Shown here one piece after another: positions 1-11,700 of a stretch of DNA of 64,000 bases. The DNA is from Plantago ovata (taxonomy: Eukaryota; Streptophyta; Magnoliopsida; Lamiales; Plantaginaceae): the NCBI GenBank assembly GCA_028274465.1, contig CM051458.1:82728085-82792084 (forward strand). The letters run 5' to 3'. A program made the translations under genes and the position numbers. The notes under the pieces were generated by a model. The model worked only from the letters and a program-made list of their open reading frames with translations. It was not told where the DNA came from and made no database searches. Each line of letters starts with the position of its first letter. The first letter of the stretch is position 1.

Positions 1-853
1 GCACATTTTCATGGCCTCGAGTGGTACGACGCGTCAACTTCTCAAGGCAAGGAAACTTAATAGCAAAGTTCTGGAAAAATGAAGTACTTGGGTCGACCTT
101 AAACAACTCCAACGAAGTCAATAAGAAATATCGAGTAACCGAGTTAACAAGGCTATAATCTTCAAATTCAACTCATGACTTTAAATCAGAAACGAGATAG
201 ATAGTAATTCTTCTAAGGTTATAATGCATTCTACTCAGATTAATTTTTGTAAAACCTTCGCATTGCCAAAGATAAAGATGCTCAAGCTGAGGACACCCTG
301 CGAGAATAGCACGCATAGTATCATCACCAACTAAACACACCCGGGTAAAATACAATGCTCTAAGCCCAGACCAGAGAACTTGTCCCTTGGTTAAGGAATC
401 ACTAATCTGACAAGTCGAAATAACTGCACCTCTCAAAGAAGATGCCGAAAACAATTGAACAGATAAAGCAATACTGGAAATGAGTGTGAGACTAAGATCA
501 TTCTCCCCTAATTTGAGAGAATCTATGATAACTTCATTAACAAATGAAGAAGAAACCTCATCATTAACTTCATTAATCGAGAAATCGAAAAGGTCTAGTT
601 TTCGGTTCAATTGAATGTACCTTTGCAGAGATGTTCTGGCGAAATTGGAGAATTCGCCGGTGAAACGGAAGTCTCGTTGGTAGAGATAAAGACATGGGCG
701 AGTACACCAAGCAGCGTACCATGGTTTGGAGATTAAAGTGTTCCGAGCAGCTTCAGACCTGCTGAGGATTGATTGGATGTGCTGGATAATCGGCTCCGTC
801 AATTCAACTTCAACGGATCGCCCCTTCCGATCACAAACCCTAGCTCCTTCCAT
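1..853 (-). pseudogene. F-box/LRR protein, frameshifted paralogue, cut by window edge
   Basis: The reading frame opens at an ATG at 853 and runs 226 codons to a stop near 173. Its N terminus holds an F-box-like segment (EPIIQHIQSILSRSEAARNT, then SKPWYAAW), which in this family binds SKP1 in SCF ubiquitin ligases. Residues follow the intact paralogue at 12711-14273 closely (QRDF, NRKLDLFDFSINEVNDE, LKLG). Near residue 205 (about 175-200) the frame is lost. After the stop, another frame continues the paralogue match (VEFEDYSLVNSVTRYF, then FAIKFPCLE) up to base 1. I therefore read it as one gene broken by a small deletion/frameshift, with its C-terminal part outside the window. A truncated but expressed 226-aa protein cannot be excluded. 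Confidence 0.8.
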
Positions 854-1186
854 TAATCCATTCTCGATTTTTTTTCCTAAAAACTTTGTTGGCTTAAGGC
901 TGTTTGATTTACTAACATATTTTTATAAGGACAATAGCGTAATTTCATGGGCAGTAGTCAAATGGAGAATGTGAGTCATGTGACTGATTGCAACCGATGT
1001 TTGGTTCACTAAAAAAACACCCCTCTTTCTCAAGTTACCTTTGAAGGGATTCTATCTTCCACCGATTTTCAAACGAAGTCATTGACTTTAGTTGGGGTTA
1101 GAGTACACCACACCTCTTTCTGTCACGGTCCCACTTCATTGGTTTCTTGTTGAGATCCCAGGTAGACTTCTCTTGTCTTGTAGTTT
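854..1186. other. Upstream flank of the broken F-box copy
   Basis: The first 40 bases upstream of the ATG resemble the same position of the intact copy after 14273, so the duplication included some 5' flank. No other gene or repeat is recognisable. Confidence 0.5.
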
Positions 1187-2220
1187 GTTGGAATATGTAT
1201 GCATCATAGTATCACTATTTTGAAATATACAGAAATAAGAAATGCAGAGCCGAGCATCAGCACTCTGTCCTTAAGACCTTATTCGTCCTGCACTTGGTAC
1301 TTACAGAATCCGACAAAAGTCTCCAAAGATAGAACTGCAGGTGAGATCGTATAACAAGTACTGGAATATACGAACTCTGGTGGACTACTACAATATGAGA
1401 AGCTTTGCTTTTCTAGAGATATAGAGAAGAAGGAGAGATTGCATATTGTTGTGTGTTTTGCAATCTTGGAGGGGATAATTTATAGTAGCGAAGTGGTGCA
1501 AACAAACCGGCACAACACTGAAACAATACAACACTTCAGACGAAAAGACAAGACTTTTCAGTGAAGAGTTGCGAACAGAAAGACTCAATCTTTCAGCAAA
1601 GTGTTGCGTCTGTTTAAACGGATACGAATTTTCAAGAGCGAAAATTCAATCCGTTCGCATATTTGACCGCCCTGTTGGGCTTTCTAATTTGACCCAAATT
1701 ACAAAGTTAGTTTTTGGCTCAAAAAGATAATATCCACCACTAGCTAGCCTTAGCCCAAGCCAAAGTCTAGGCCCACGACCTGCGGACCCTCGACCCACGA
1801 CCTGTTGGGCTTTCCAATTTGACCCAAATTACAAAGTTAGTTTTTGGCCCAAATAGATAATATCCACCACTAGCTAGCCTTAGCCCAAGCCAAAGTCTAG
1901 GCCCACGACCTGAGGACCCTCGACCCACGACCTGTTGGGCTTTCTAATTTGACCCAAATTACAAAGTTAGTTTTTGGCCCAAAAAGATAATATCCACCAC
2001 TAGCTAGCCTTAGCCCAAGCCAAAGTCTAGGCCCACGACCTGAGGACCCTCGACCCACGACCTTTGACCCTGACCCGTTCGGATGAACCGAGGAGCCATC
2101 TAGCTCCTCCCCCTTCCAAAACCATGGGTACCCCCAAGGGGTCCAACCCCTAGTCCAAACCATGACTTATTAAATAGTTAACTCTTTCTCAATTTTAGCT
2201 ATGTGGGATATATCCCAACA
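1187..2220 (-). mobile_element. Solo LTR-like sequence (Copia-type ends)
   Basis: Read on the minus strand, the segment starts TGTTGGGATATATCCCACAT and ends TATTCCAACA, giving TG...CA ends with a TGTTGG/CCAACA inverted repeat. This layout and the start sequence are common in plant Copia LTRs. I found no primer-binding site or polypurine tract beside it, and the flanking five bases do not match, so it is a solo or recombinant LTR. It contains the three-copy 130-bp array described separately. Confidence 0.5.
1671..2060. repeat. Three 130-bp tandem repeats
   Basis: Each unit starts CCTGTTGGGC (at 1671, 1801 and 1931) and ends with a GACCCACGA-type sequence. The exact period is 130 bases and the copies differ by only a few substitutions. 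A fourth copy breaks off just after 2060. The array lies inside the LTR-like segment. Confidence 0.95.
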
Positions 2221-2459
2221 CCAACCTTTGGTATTCCATACCATGTATCAACACACTTTGAGCTTCAATTACTCTTTCACCACAAAAGGAATTTTAGTAA
2301 TTCTTTCTCAAATGTCTTCTACTACTAGAGTAGATTCATACACGTTCGATAAACCTCCGTTTTCGACATGTGGGGCCCCTTTGGTTGAGGTACAAAGTCA
2401 TGAAAAACCACACTTGGTTTTAACTAAAATTCCAACATAGTTTCCATATGTACTTGTTA

Positions 2460-2815
2460 CCCATTTCAAAGTGTCCATCATACCGTCCCATAAATAGTAG
2501 TGGCCATTACACTTTCAAGCCTCGTCACTTCCTCGTTTTCCCATTCATAGAGTTCTCTCCTCCACTCACCACCAAAAACGATTACATGTGCTTGAGCAAT
2601 AATTATTCTATTAATTCGATACCCTTTCTTCAAATCCAAACTAAAGAGCCTCGGAAAAAGTTATTTCAAGGTTTTATCTCGCCTACCCCACTTGTCTTCC
2701 CGAAAGAGTGTGTCTTTACCATCACCTATCACTTTTATACACTCCTTTGACAACCACTCGCTTACTCCCACAGAAACTATGTTCCTCCACCATTGCGACC
2801 AAATCCTCAAACTTC
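2460..2815 (-). pseudogene. Decayed LINE reverse-transcriptase region fragment
   Basis: Minus-strand translation, with stops, gives pieces typical of the segment downstream of the RT domain in plant L1-type LINEs: a GDGKDTLF-like stretch, then a FSEALSFGFEE-like stretch where an FPRLFSLDLNK-type motif is usual, and a WRRELYEWENEEV-like stretch. The frame shifts several times. It is ancient and non-functional. The assignment rests on motif order only. Confidence 0.45.
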
Positions 2816-2860
2816 TATGTCCTTTTCACACTAACTCCAATTTTTATTTCCACGCTCCAT

Positions 2861-4312
2861 ATTTCGATTCTAATACTTTTAACCAAAGATCATCTCCACC
2901 TCTCATTACTCTCCATGCTCATCTTCCAAGAAGAGCCGAGTTGAAAGGTTTAAGGTTTCTTAATCCTAAACCTTCTTCTTTGGCCTCACACACTTTCTCC
3001 CGACTCTAAAACACATCTTAAACTAATACACATTCGTAAAATATCACTTAGCAGTCCAAGGTTTACACACCAAAAATAAGTTTATTCATTGAAAACATGT
3101 AGCATCTCTTAATTGCATTTTAAAATCTGTCTTCTCTTGCGAATTAATCGACAAAGGAATAAGATACGAATGTACAATACCACATGTATTCTCCAATTAA
3201 ACAAATATGCAACTAACACTCATTCACGACAATGTACAACCGATCATGGCAAGACTTCATTACCAAAGCTAAATATACTCATGGAAGAAATGTTTCAAGC
3301 CTCTTCTTCTCTCCTAGATCGGTTGAGGATTTGGACCAGAATTGGCATTCTCATACGAATTTATGTAATTGAACAAATCAAAGTAACATGCATTCACATA
3401 AATATCATCGGTGATTACAAGAGTTAGTAATCAAAGCTCTAAATCTATTCATTCGAGAAATGTACCTTTCAGGGCTTTTCATTTCCATCTTCTCCGGTAG
3501 ATCGGCATATGAATTAGATATGAATGAAGAGATTGTTGATCGATGAAATCTTGTTGGATAACGGCATGAGAACGGTAGTAGATGATTAAGGATTTTCAAT
3601 GATTTTCTTTCAACGAGAGGTTGCGGCGAGGAATTGCAATTGGAGGTTTAGGATTATCTTATTTATTTGTAAAATGTTTATATGTCAATGATATATAAAT
3701 TTAGCTTATGAGTGTTGATGTACCAAAATACAAATCAAAACCTTGAGCCTAGAGGACAAGTCATAACCGACCTCATAAAAACACGCCCACACGCAAATTC
3801 GTTTCGTTATGGATTTTGTTCACAACATTCAAGAGTTGGCATATGTTGTGTACCCCTTCAAGCTTATTAGACCATAAGAACTGAGTTGGAAAATTTTCAT
3901 CGCATGTGGACATAATAGTGTAACACATATAAAGTCAAAGGCCCAAGACCCATCACCAAACATCACCTTTCTTCCCGTTGATAAATTAAGAGAAAATAAA
4001 ATTAATACTATAGAACGTAACACTAACAATCATATCACCAAAAACCATACCTTTAATAAAATTTACTTTGGGCTAAAGAAGCAAGAAGGAATAAACTTGA
4101 AAGAAGTCGATTTTACGGAGTTTAGGACTGGGTTTTTCTTTAGTAAAATTAGTTGATAAACTAGTTGGAACTGATAAGTAAGTTGAAAGCTGATAAGTTA
4201 ACGAGTTGATAAGCTAGCTTATTTATGTGTATGTGTTTAGCGAATGAGTTTTAAGTAAACTGATAAAATGACATAAAAAATATATTCATAATTTCATACT
4301 ATATTGTTATAT
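2861..4312. other. Non-coding stretch, nothing firm recognised
   Basis: AT-rich intergenic DNA. Two diverged blocks (about 3230-3340 and 3410-3510) resemble each other (CTAAAT..ACTCAT or ATTCAT, GAGAAATGT, TAGATCGG), so a decayed repeat is likely. From about 4130 to 4270 short GTTGATAAG-type words recur. No protein match was recognised in the small open frames. Confidence 0.4.
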
Positions 4313-4448
4313 ATATCTTTCATTTTCGTAGACTGAGGTGTCATGACACTAGAGGTCATAGGTTCAATTCTCGTCAAATGCGAGATTATTTATAGTTTAT
4401 TACTAGCTTTGTAATAGTTCAACTATTAAAAAAATATCTTTCATTTTC
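4313..4448 (+). mobile_element. 5'-truncated SINE with 15-bp target-site duplication
   Basis: The body (4328-4433) begins inside a tRNA-derived head (GACTGAGGTGTCATGACACT), carries a B-box-like GGTTCAATTC, and ends in an A-rich tail. It is flanked on both sides by the identical 15-mer ATATCTTTCATTTTC (4313-4327 and 4434-4448), the signature of LINE-machinery insertion. The same family occurs in fuller form on the minus strand at 48126-48290. Confidence 0.88.
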
Positions 4449-4820
4449 ATGTTTTATAATATAATTATAATAATCATAACTAATACTAATAATTAATTGT
4501 TATTATTATATATTACTTACTTCATTTCATTAATGAGTTATTATATAGTAAGGCTGTCATTTACTATTAACATGGAAAGGCCTGGTTTTTATAGCAAAAA
4601 CCAGAAACCAAAACCGCTAGGCGGTTTTCGCGGTTTTGAGCAGAAATTAAACCGGCCGATTTAGTATAAATAGGTCAAAAAACACACAAAATCACAGAAA
4701 CCCTAAAACACATAGTTGAACGTGCACTGCGTATTTTTCGGTTTTCTCTCTGCAAATCGATCAAATCTCACCGGAATTTCACCGGAAATTCACCGATCAA
4801 AGCTCATCTTCACAACATAT

Positions 4821-5180
4821 CATCCGACAACACTTCCATGGATGCTAATCAGGTGAATCAAGCAATAATCATCTGATTTCTATACGTTTTGCAATTGTAT
4901 TTTGCTGTTTTCCTAATTCATCTCTATTTTTTATGATTCAATGTTGTTTTCCTGATTATTCAATCGAATTGTGGTCGGAATTGATGTTCAGAACGTTCCC
5001 GGATTCATCCGAAAACGCTTCCATGGATGTTAATCAGGTGAATCAAGCAACAATCATCTGATTTCTATACGTTTTGCGATTGTATTTTGCTGTTTTCCTC
5101 ATTCATCTCTATTTTTCTGATTCAATGTTGTTTTCCTGATTATTCAATCGAATTGCGGTCGGAATTGATGTTCAAAACAT
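4821..5180. repeat. Two-copy tandem duplication, 185-bp period
   Basis: CCATGGATG at 4836 recurs at 5021 and about 175 following bases match closely (AATCAGGTGAATCAAGCAA, GATTATTCAATCGAATTG, GGAATTGATGTTCA). It lies just inside the left end of the MULE-like element. Confidence 0.92.
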
Positions 5181-5359
5181 TCAGATTCAACTGGTAAAAT
5201 ACTCGAAGCACCAAACCAAAACTTGTGAAGAAGGAAGATTCTCATATCTGAAAATTATTGAATAAATTGAATCAGAACAGCAAAATCCGTAAGTTATTAT
5301 ATACTTTTAAGCCTTTCTGTTATGGTTTGATCTGTATGTAGTATGTTTGTGCATATTTT

Positions 5360-6400
5360 TATTTGATAACGGCAGGTTATGGTTTTAAAATGTCGTTTTA
5401 TGGTTTTAATCGGCGTTGTTATAATACTTTTGAGCCTCGTTGTTGCTTGTTTTAGTTTGTCTACTATGTTTCTGCATTTATTCATTGAATCATGACGTAT
5501 TATTGTTTTTAATATGCATAGTATAGTTTTAAGAGTTGTTTTATGGTTAATTGCAGTTTCTACGGTAGTCTGATTGTTACCGTTCTAACCATAGTACATG
5601 TTACGCGTTTAAGGTCTCCAAGTTATGGTTTTATGTTATGTTGTTATGCTTACACAACACATTTATATGTTCATTATAAGTTATGGTTCTAGCAACGTTG
5701 TTATCGTATCTTACATTATTCGGAATGTTATGAATATATATTTAAGGTTCATGTTATGCTTTTCAATACGTTGTGTTATGGTTTTAAGCAATGTTGTTAT
5801 AGTATTCTACTTATTCAACATGCTTTTGTCTAAGACTTTGTGTTATGGTTTTAAGATAGCGTTATAAGACCATTCGTTATGCGTTTGAAAACTATTATTT
5901 TATATTTCTCCATATTAGAGTTTGAAGGACGCCTATTATGGTTTAAAGTATGATGGTTGTGGTTTTAGAAACTGATCTTACAGTATGTTTACAATTGGCA
6001 ACTAGTTTAGAATTGGTTTAAAATTCTTACAGTTATACTTCAAAAAGAACTTGTTTTAACGCCTCCTATTTCACTGGATGAATAAAATGCATGTAATTTC
6101 AACATCCTCATGATGTTGTGGTTTTAAAAGTAGATATTAATTATGATTTAAAATAATGTCAGTTGATTTTTTTATGGCTGACACTTGTTAAGCTTGTGAG
6201 TCATGTGGTTATGATTTTAAGTGCACCCGCTTATGGCTTGAAGGCATTTTGTTGTAGTTTGAGGTTTTGATTCTATGAATTTTAGTAATATTAGTTAATA
6301 TTTTCATGTTGTCAACTGGTATATTCTTTAGGTATGTTGTTATGATTTTACTAGATCATGGTATGTTTTACATGACCGTATTATGGTTTTAAGCATGTAA
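5360..6400 (+). repeat. Scattered TTATGGTTTTAAG-like words, plus orientation
   Basis: About fifteen diverged copies of (G/A)TTATGGTTTTAAG, for example near 5383, 5396, 5774, 5841, 6115, 6205 and 6381, separated by unrelated AT-rich sequence. The complementary orientation dominates at 7190-8710 in the same element. Confidence 0.75.
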
Positions 6401-7189
6401 ATGAACAAAAAATTTAAAGGAATGCATTTTTTTCAGAAACAAAAGGATGAAGATTCAAAATTTTATCACCTCTACCGTATGATGAAGATGCTAGGCTGAC
6501 TACTATTTTATGAAGAGATGGAATGATGAAGGAGGACTACAAGTTGTTTGGAGAAGTTGTGATATTTTTTACACCGCGTACAACCTCATATGGTTGCATC
6601 AGAAACACCAATTTTGTTGATTCAAAGATCAAGAACAAGCTTACTTGCAAGAAGCCAGTTGCTTCAAAGATCAACAACAAATTTACTCACAAGAATCCAG
6701 TTGCTTCAAAGATCAAGTTTACTCGCAAGAACCCAATTCAAAGACTCATATCCATTTTGCATCAGAAACACCACATGAACGCTTGTTGTAATTTTGTTGC
6801 TTTCATAATACTAGTTTTAAAAACTTTAATTGACTGAATGTTTCAGTCCTGATATGACTACATTATTCAATTTTATATTAGTTGGCATGGTATCATATAT
6901 CTCATATAGCAATTGGTGTGGTTATAAGTACCATTGTTCTGGTTTTATGTATCCAGGTTGTTGTTTCAAGTACCCACCGTTTTGCCGTTCTAAGAACTCA
7001 AATTAAGATTGTAATGGAGAACGATTGTTGTAATTTTGTTGCTTTGATAATACTAGTTTTAGGGACTTCAATTGACTAAATGGTTCAATCTTTACATGAA
7101 TGAAGTATTCAATTTTACACTAGTTTATTGCATGGTTTCATGACTTTACATTGCGCCTTAAAAAAGGTATAACAAAAGCTCTTAGAAGT

Positions 7190-8710
7190 ATAACATAAAA
7201 TATTAAAACCATATCATCGTTAACTATTATGAAAATCCCTTAAAATCATAACATGACTTATTAAAAGTATTAACATATAACTAGTTGGTGTAGTTATCAG
7301 TACTCTTATTGTGGTTTAAGTACATACATTTTTTTAAGTACCAACTATCCAAATCATACACTACATTTTTTTAAGTACTCTTATCGTCCAAAAACACATC
7401 ACAAAAGCCCTACTTCTTCAGAATTTTGTTGTTTATTATCTTAACTCGCACTTTTTTAATCACTCGGTTAATTGTGCTTGGTTCTTTAGAATCTTTACCA
7501 ACTGCAACAGCAACAACTATACCAACAGTCGCAACACCTTGTCTCTTAAAATCATAATAAGACGTGTTAAAACTATAATGTATACATTTAAAACCATATC
7601 ATAGATTAAAAACAATAACCAAAACATATAAGAGTTGCACATTAAACCACTGCTTAAAACCATACACAAACTTATCGTTCAAAAGGCAAAAACTAATTGT
7701 TCAAATCAGAAATTACTTCAAATAAAATCCAAATAATCACTTTTGTCCAGGAAATTATTACAAATCCTACTTCTTCAAAATATTGTTGACTTTACGTAAC
7801 TCGCAAATTATGTAGCTTTCGTTTAATTGTCCCCATCTCTTCATAATCTAAAACACCAGCAGCTACACAACCAACAATTATACGAACAACAAGGGCATCT
7901 TGCCTCTTCTTTGATCTTCTCTCCCCCTACAGTATCAGAAACATCAACAACTACAAAAAAGAAAAACGCAAAACATCAGCACCACATTTAAAAGCACAAA
8001 ATCACACCTTACAACAATAACATAATCCCTTAATTATATATCATGATCCCTTCAAACTATAACTGTACATCGTAATCCTTTCAGCAAGAAAACTAAAGTA
8101 GCATAACATTACACCCCCCCCCCAACCCCCTAAAAACCATAACGCGTAAGACCTTAAATAGCATAGGAGGATATCTTCAAACTTCAACAACACAAACATC
8201 AACATCTAAAAACGTACTATCACATATAATCACTTAAAAGAATAACAGGATCCCTTAAAACCATAACAATGCACCTTCACTTTTTCAACTACAAACTAAG
8301 GTAGGATAATGATACACCCCCTAAAAATCATAATATAAACACTTACAAATCATAAGACGACTTATAAATACAACAACAACATAGTTACGGAAGCATAAAC
8401 ATCACACAACCCTTAAATCTTAACAATAGGTGTTAAACTATAACATAATCCCTTAAAACGCATAACACAATTTGATATATAGGAGCGTGAATAATAATTT
8501 TCATAATCCCAATGACACTTAAAAACACACCAAAATTCATTATAAGCATACCAGCAACACTTAGTACTAAAAGAAAAAAAATTCAACAACAGAAATTAAG
8601 TATATTATTAAGCATACTAGATACACTTAAAATAAAACCAAAATTCATCGGAAACAACATCAAAATACCTTATAAGCATACCACAGACACTTAAAACCGT
8701 AACATAAAAA
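7190..8710 (-). repeat. Scattered CTTAAAACCATAAC-like words (mirror of left arm)
   Basis: Recurrent (C/T)TTAAAACCATAAC words and close variants, for example near 7240, 7545, 8145, 8255 and 8690. They are the reverse complement of the left-arm motif, giving a loosely palindromic element. Open frames here are short and low-complexity. Confidence 0.72.
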
Positions 8711-9574
8711 CACCTGAACCATAACATCACACAAACAGAGCATATAATAGAATGAATACATCCACAAACACTTCAAAGCACAACAAAAAACAAATTCACA
8801 ATATCAAAATCAACAACTAAACTAACATACCGTTATAGGAAGAATCAACTCTCCGTCGTGAAAACTACTTCAACGGAATAGCAGCGTCTGGAACACCGAA
8901 AAAACCCTTCCTCTTCGTCATGCTTCAAATCAGAACCCCTAGATCTGTGAAATCAGATCTGAGAAGAAACCAAATGTGAAATCCTAGATCTCACAAAACA
9001 CATTGAGAACACTGAATCCAACATGAAGGTAGCAGAAAACGAAGAAAAATGAAGAACAATTGGCTTGTTTCTTCCATTGATCGGAAAAGTTTGAGATTCA
9101 GCAGGAGAAGAAGACGGAAATTTACAGAGAGAAAAAAAAGGAATTTCACACAGTAAAATGCTGAACTGTGTATTTTGTGTGTGGAGAGGTTATATTTATT
9201 TTATCAAAAAAAACCGGGTTTGCGTAAAAGCTCAACCGGTCGGCCGGTTTAATCTCAAAACCAGTGAGTTTGGGCAAAACCAGCGAGTTTTATCCTAAAA
9301 CCAGGCCTTTCCATGTTGGTAGGAAAGGTCGGGCTCTCCATAGACTTTAGCATCATTAATAACTTACTAAGTTTATATTTTGGATGTTCTCTTACAAACT
9401 TCCTAACCTAAATATGGAAAAAATTTCAACCTACTTACCAATTTTTTATTATTTCTCTCGCATTCATTATAACAACTTTTCAATCTCTATCATACTTTAT
9501 CACCATTTCACAATTAAATACTCATACAAATTAATTCTTTAATATTATTCCTTAAAATTGATAATTTTTACCAC

Positions 9575-10276
9575 TTAGACCATCTCCAACCATGAGATGA
9601 TAAGACTCATAATGTCATTATTTTATTATAAGACTATAAGACTCAACTTTATCTTCAACTCCAACCATAAGACTCCACAACACATTTTTTTATTGTTTTT
9701 TTTCATTTAACAAACAAGTAACAAACAAACAAAGTGGGAAGAAAGAGAAAATGAAATTAATAATAAAAAAGAATTACATAAGACCTCATTAGACCATCTC
9801 CAACTATGAGATGATAAGACTCATAATGTCATTATTTTATTATAAGACTATAAGACTCAAGTCTATCTTCAACTCCAACCATAAGACTCCACAACACATT
9901 TTTTTATTGTTTCTTTTTTCATTTAACAAATAAGTAACAAACAAACAAAGTGGGAAGAAAGAGAAAATGAAATTAAATAATAATAAAAAATTACATAAGA
10001 CCTCATTAGATGGGTCTTATGTGGGAAGACTCATCTTATGTATAAGATGATAAGACGCAACTTTTTACTTCTTCAATCTTGAGTTTTGTGAGAGTCTTAT
10101 ACATAAGACCCTCATAAGACTCATGGTTGGAGATGGTCTTAGATGGGTCTTATGTGGGAAGACTCATCTTATACATAAGATGATAAGACTCAAATTTTTA
10201 CTTCTTCAACCTTGAGAGTTTTGTGAGAGTCTTATACATAAGACTCTCATAAGACTCATGGTTGGAGATGGTCTTA
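9575..10276. mobile_element. Tourist-type MITE nested in a copy of itself
   Basis: The outer element (9578-10273) starts GACCATCTCCAACCATGAG, ends with the inverted repeat, and is flanked by TTA, as for PIF/Harbinger MITEs. A second copy (9792-10138, 347 bp) with the same ends and its own TTA flanks (9789-9791, 10139-10141) interrupts it. Removing the inner copy and one TTA leaves 346 bp, so the two are full-length sisters. Confidence 0.93.
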
Positions 10277-10773
10277 GAAAGTAAGTAAAAAAATTGAGTA
10301 AGTATTATCTTAAAATAAGAATAAATTAAGCATATCTAAACTGTTAATCAAATTATCATTCTTATGAACATGTCTGACAAGCTAACGTTAATACAACCTA
10401 AAGAAGATTCCTTATATTGTTCTCGAGACAATTAGTTTCCTGGTAGTATTCAACTTGGTTTTACCACTATAGATACCAAGAGGTTGACATTGACGAAAAA
10501 CAACTAGCAAGAAGTTTACAACTTGAGAGTTTAGTTATTTATTGTTTAGTTGTTAGTTTTGTTTCTTTACACAAGTTTTATATTTTAAATTTATAGCAAC
10601 GTATTGAGTGAGAGATATAATAAGTAGAATACATCTGTATATCATTATTAGGTGACTTATGTCGTTTTAAGCTAAGATAGAAAGAGTGAGTATAAGCAAT
10701 TGACCAAATGATTTATATTTTAGTGATTTTTGCCTTAATTGAGCATCGAGCAGTTGAAAAGCTTCTTGGATAG
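10277..10773. other. Intergenic, holds one half of a dispersed repeat pair
   Basis: The block at about 10440-10550 (TTGGTTTTACC, GACATTGA, GAAAAACAACTAGC) is similar to 17480-17580. No gene is visible. Confidence 0.45.
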
Positions 10774-10775
10774 TA

Positions 10776-10950
10776 CTCCCTCCTATCACATATAATTGTC
10801 GTTTGAGATTTTTTCTTCTTTGTAAATTAGTTGTCGTTTAGATTTAATTTACTAAGAATAGGCTTCATAATTGCCTATAAATAGGAGAGATAACTTTTTC
10901 TTAATATTTGTGCATTGTCTATAAGGACAACTAAATATGATAGGAGGGAG
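10776..10950. mobile_element. Stowaway MITE
   Basis: Ends CTCCCTCCTATCA and TGATAGGAGGGAG form an inverted repeat and the element is bordered by TA (10774-10775 and 10951-10952). At 175 bp it has the size, ends and TA target expected of Stowaway (Tc1/mariner-derived) MITEs. Confidence 0.9.
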
Positions 10951-11224
10951 TATTTTAGAAGCATAGATTTTAGGGTAAATATCATATGATACCCCTACTG
11001 GGACACCTATTTGCATCTACCACCCCGTTAGTCCCAGAATTACATATAGCCCCATTTAATTTACTTTAATTTCCGTTGTGATTTAATCAATATATATATA
11101 TTATCTGACACAACACCCCAGTCAACCTTGTACTAGTTTTATCATGTACTTGTATCTAAATCACGTTAATTTTAAGGATCCTTCATTCTTTCATTAACTT
11201 ACATCTTTAACATGGATACTAATT

Positions 11225-11700
11225 ACTCTTTGGACCACCTTTTATTGGAGATGCTAATTTTAAGTTCTTCATTTCCGTTGTCACGCTGTTCTTGTTCAAT
11301 TTCAAGAGCAGATATGCTGGCTTCGTAGCTACGTACACTCATCCATCTCAAACTTGTGCAGAGTAGGAATTTCACCGAATTCTGTAGGGATCTTTTGTAG
11401 TTTCTCGCAGTTAGTCAAAAGCAAGTGATGAAGGCGAGGAAAATGTTCACTTGTAGCGTTCCATTGCTCAGGATTGGCATGACTAGTTTCCAGGTACCTC
11501 AGCTTCAGAAATTCACCGTCTCTTGTATATTTTCCACTCTTTGAGTACAGGAAATTCACTACAAGTTCTGGCCATCTTATGGGGACCACCACTCCCAAGG
11601 AAACATTGCAAGGAAACAGAAACTTGGGCTGCTGAGGGATACACGCAACAGAGTCTGCATAGATGGGGTAAAGACCCTAAAATTTCGTATTCCTTCGGTC
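11225..11700 (-). pseudogene. C-terminal LRR remnant of an R1-type NLR resistance gene
   Basis: Minus-strand translation gives an LRR tail typical of late-blight R1A/R1B-type NLR proteins: LRYLETSHANPEQWNAT, then FPRLHHLLLTNCEKLQKIPT, then EFGEIPTLHKFEMDEC. The usual C-terminal continuation (SALEIEQEQRDNGNEELKIS) appears only after a frame change near 11340. No NB-ARC domain (P-loop, GLPL) is found upstream. It is a stranded 3' end of an NLR gene and probably not functional. NLRs are intracellular immune receptors. Confidence 0.65.

Larger units (their letters stand above)
4535..9351. mobile_element. Large non-autonomous MULE-like transposon (4.8 kb)
   Basis: Left end begins GAGTTATTATATAGTAAGGC and right end finishes GACTTTAGC. 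Flanks are TTCATTAAT (4526-4534) and ATCATTAAT (9352-9360), a 9-bp duplication with one mismatch, as for Mutator-type elements. A sub-terminal inverted repeat AACATGGAAAGGCCTGG lies at both ends (about 4570 and 9300). Both ends match the second family member at 20256-21941. No transposase is visible. The left part carries TTATGGTTTTAAG-type words in direct orientation and the right part carries their reverse complement. A TATAAATAG faces inward near 4664 and a TATA-like stretch faces inward near 9190. Confidence 0.8.

Noticed and set aside
2201..3009. Overlapping 79-105-codon plus frames
   Set aside because: No family resemblance; the minus strand holds decayed LINE motifs, and the frames shift against each other.
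8100..8160. C-run and CCTAAAAACCATAAC words as telomere-like DNA
   Set aside because: Period and sequence do not fit TTTAGGG; the words belong to the MULE right-arm motif.
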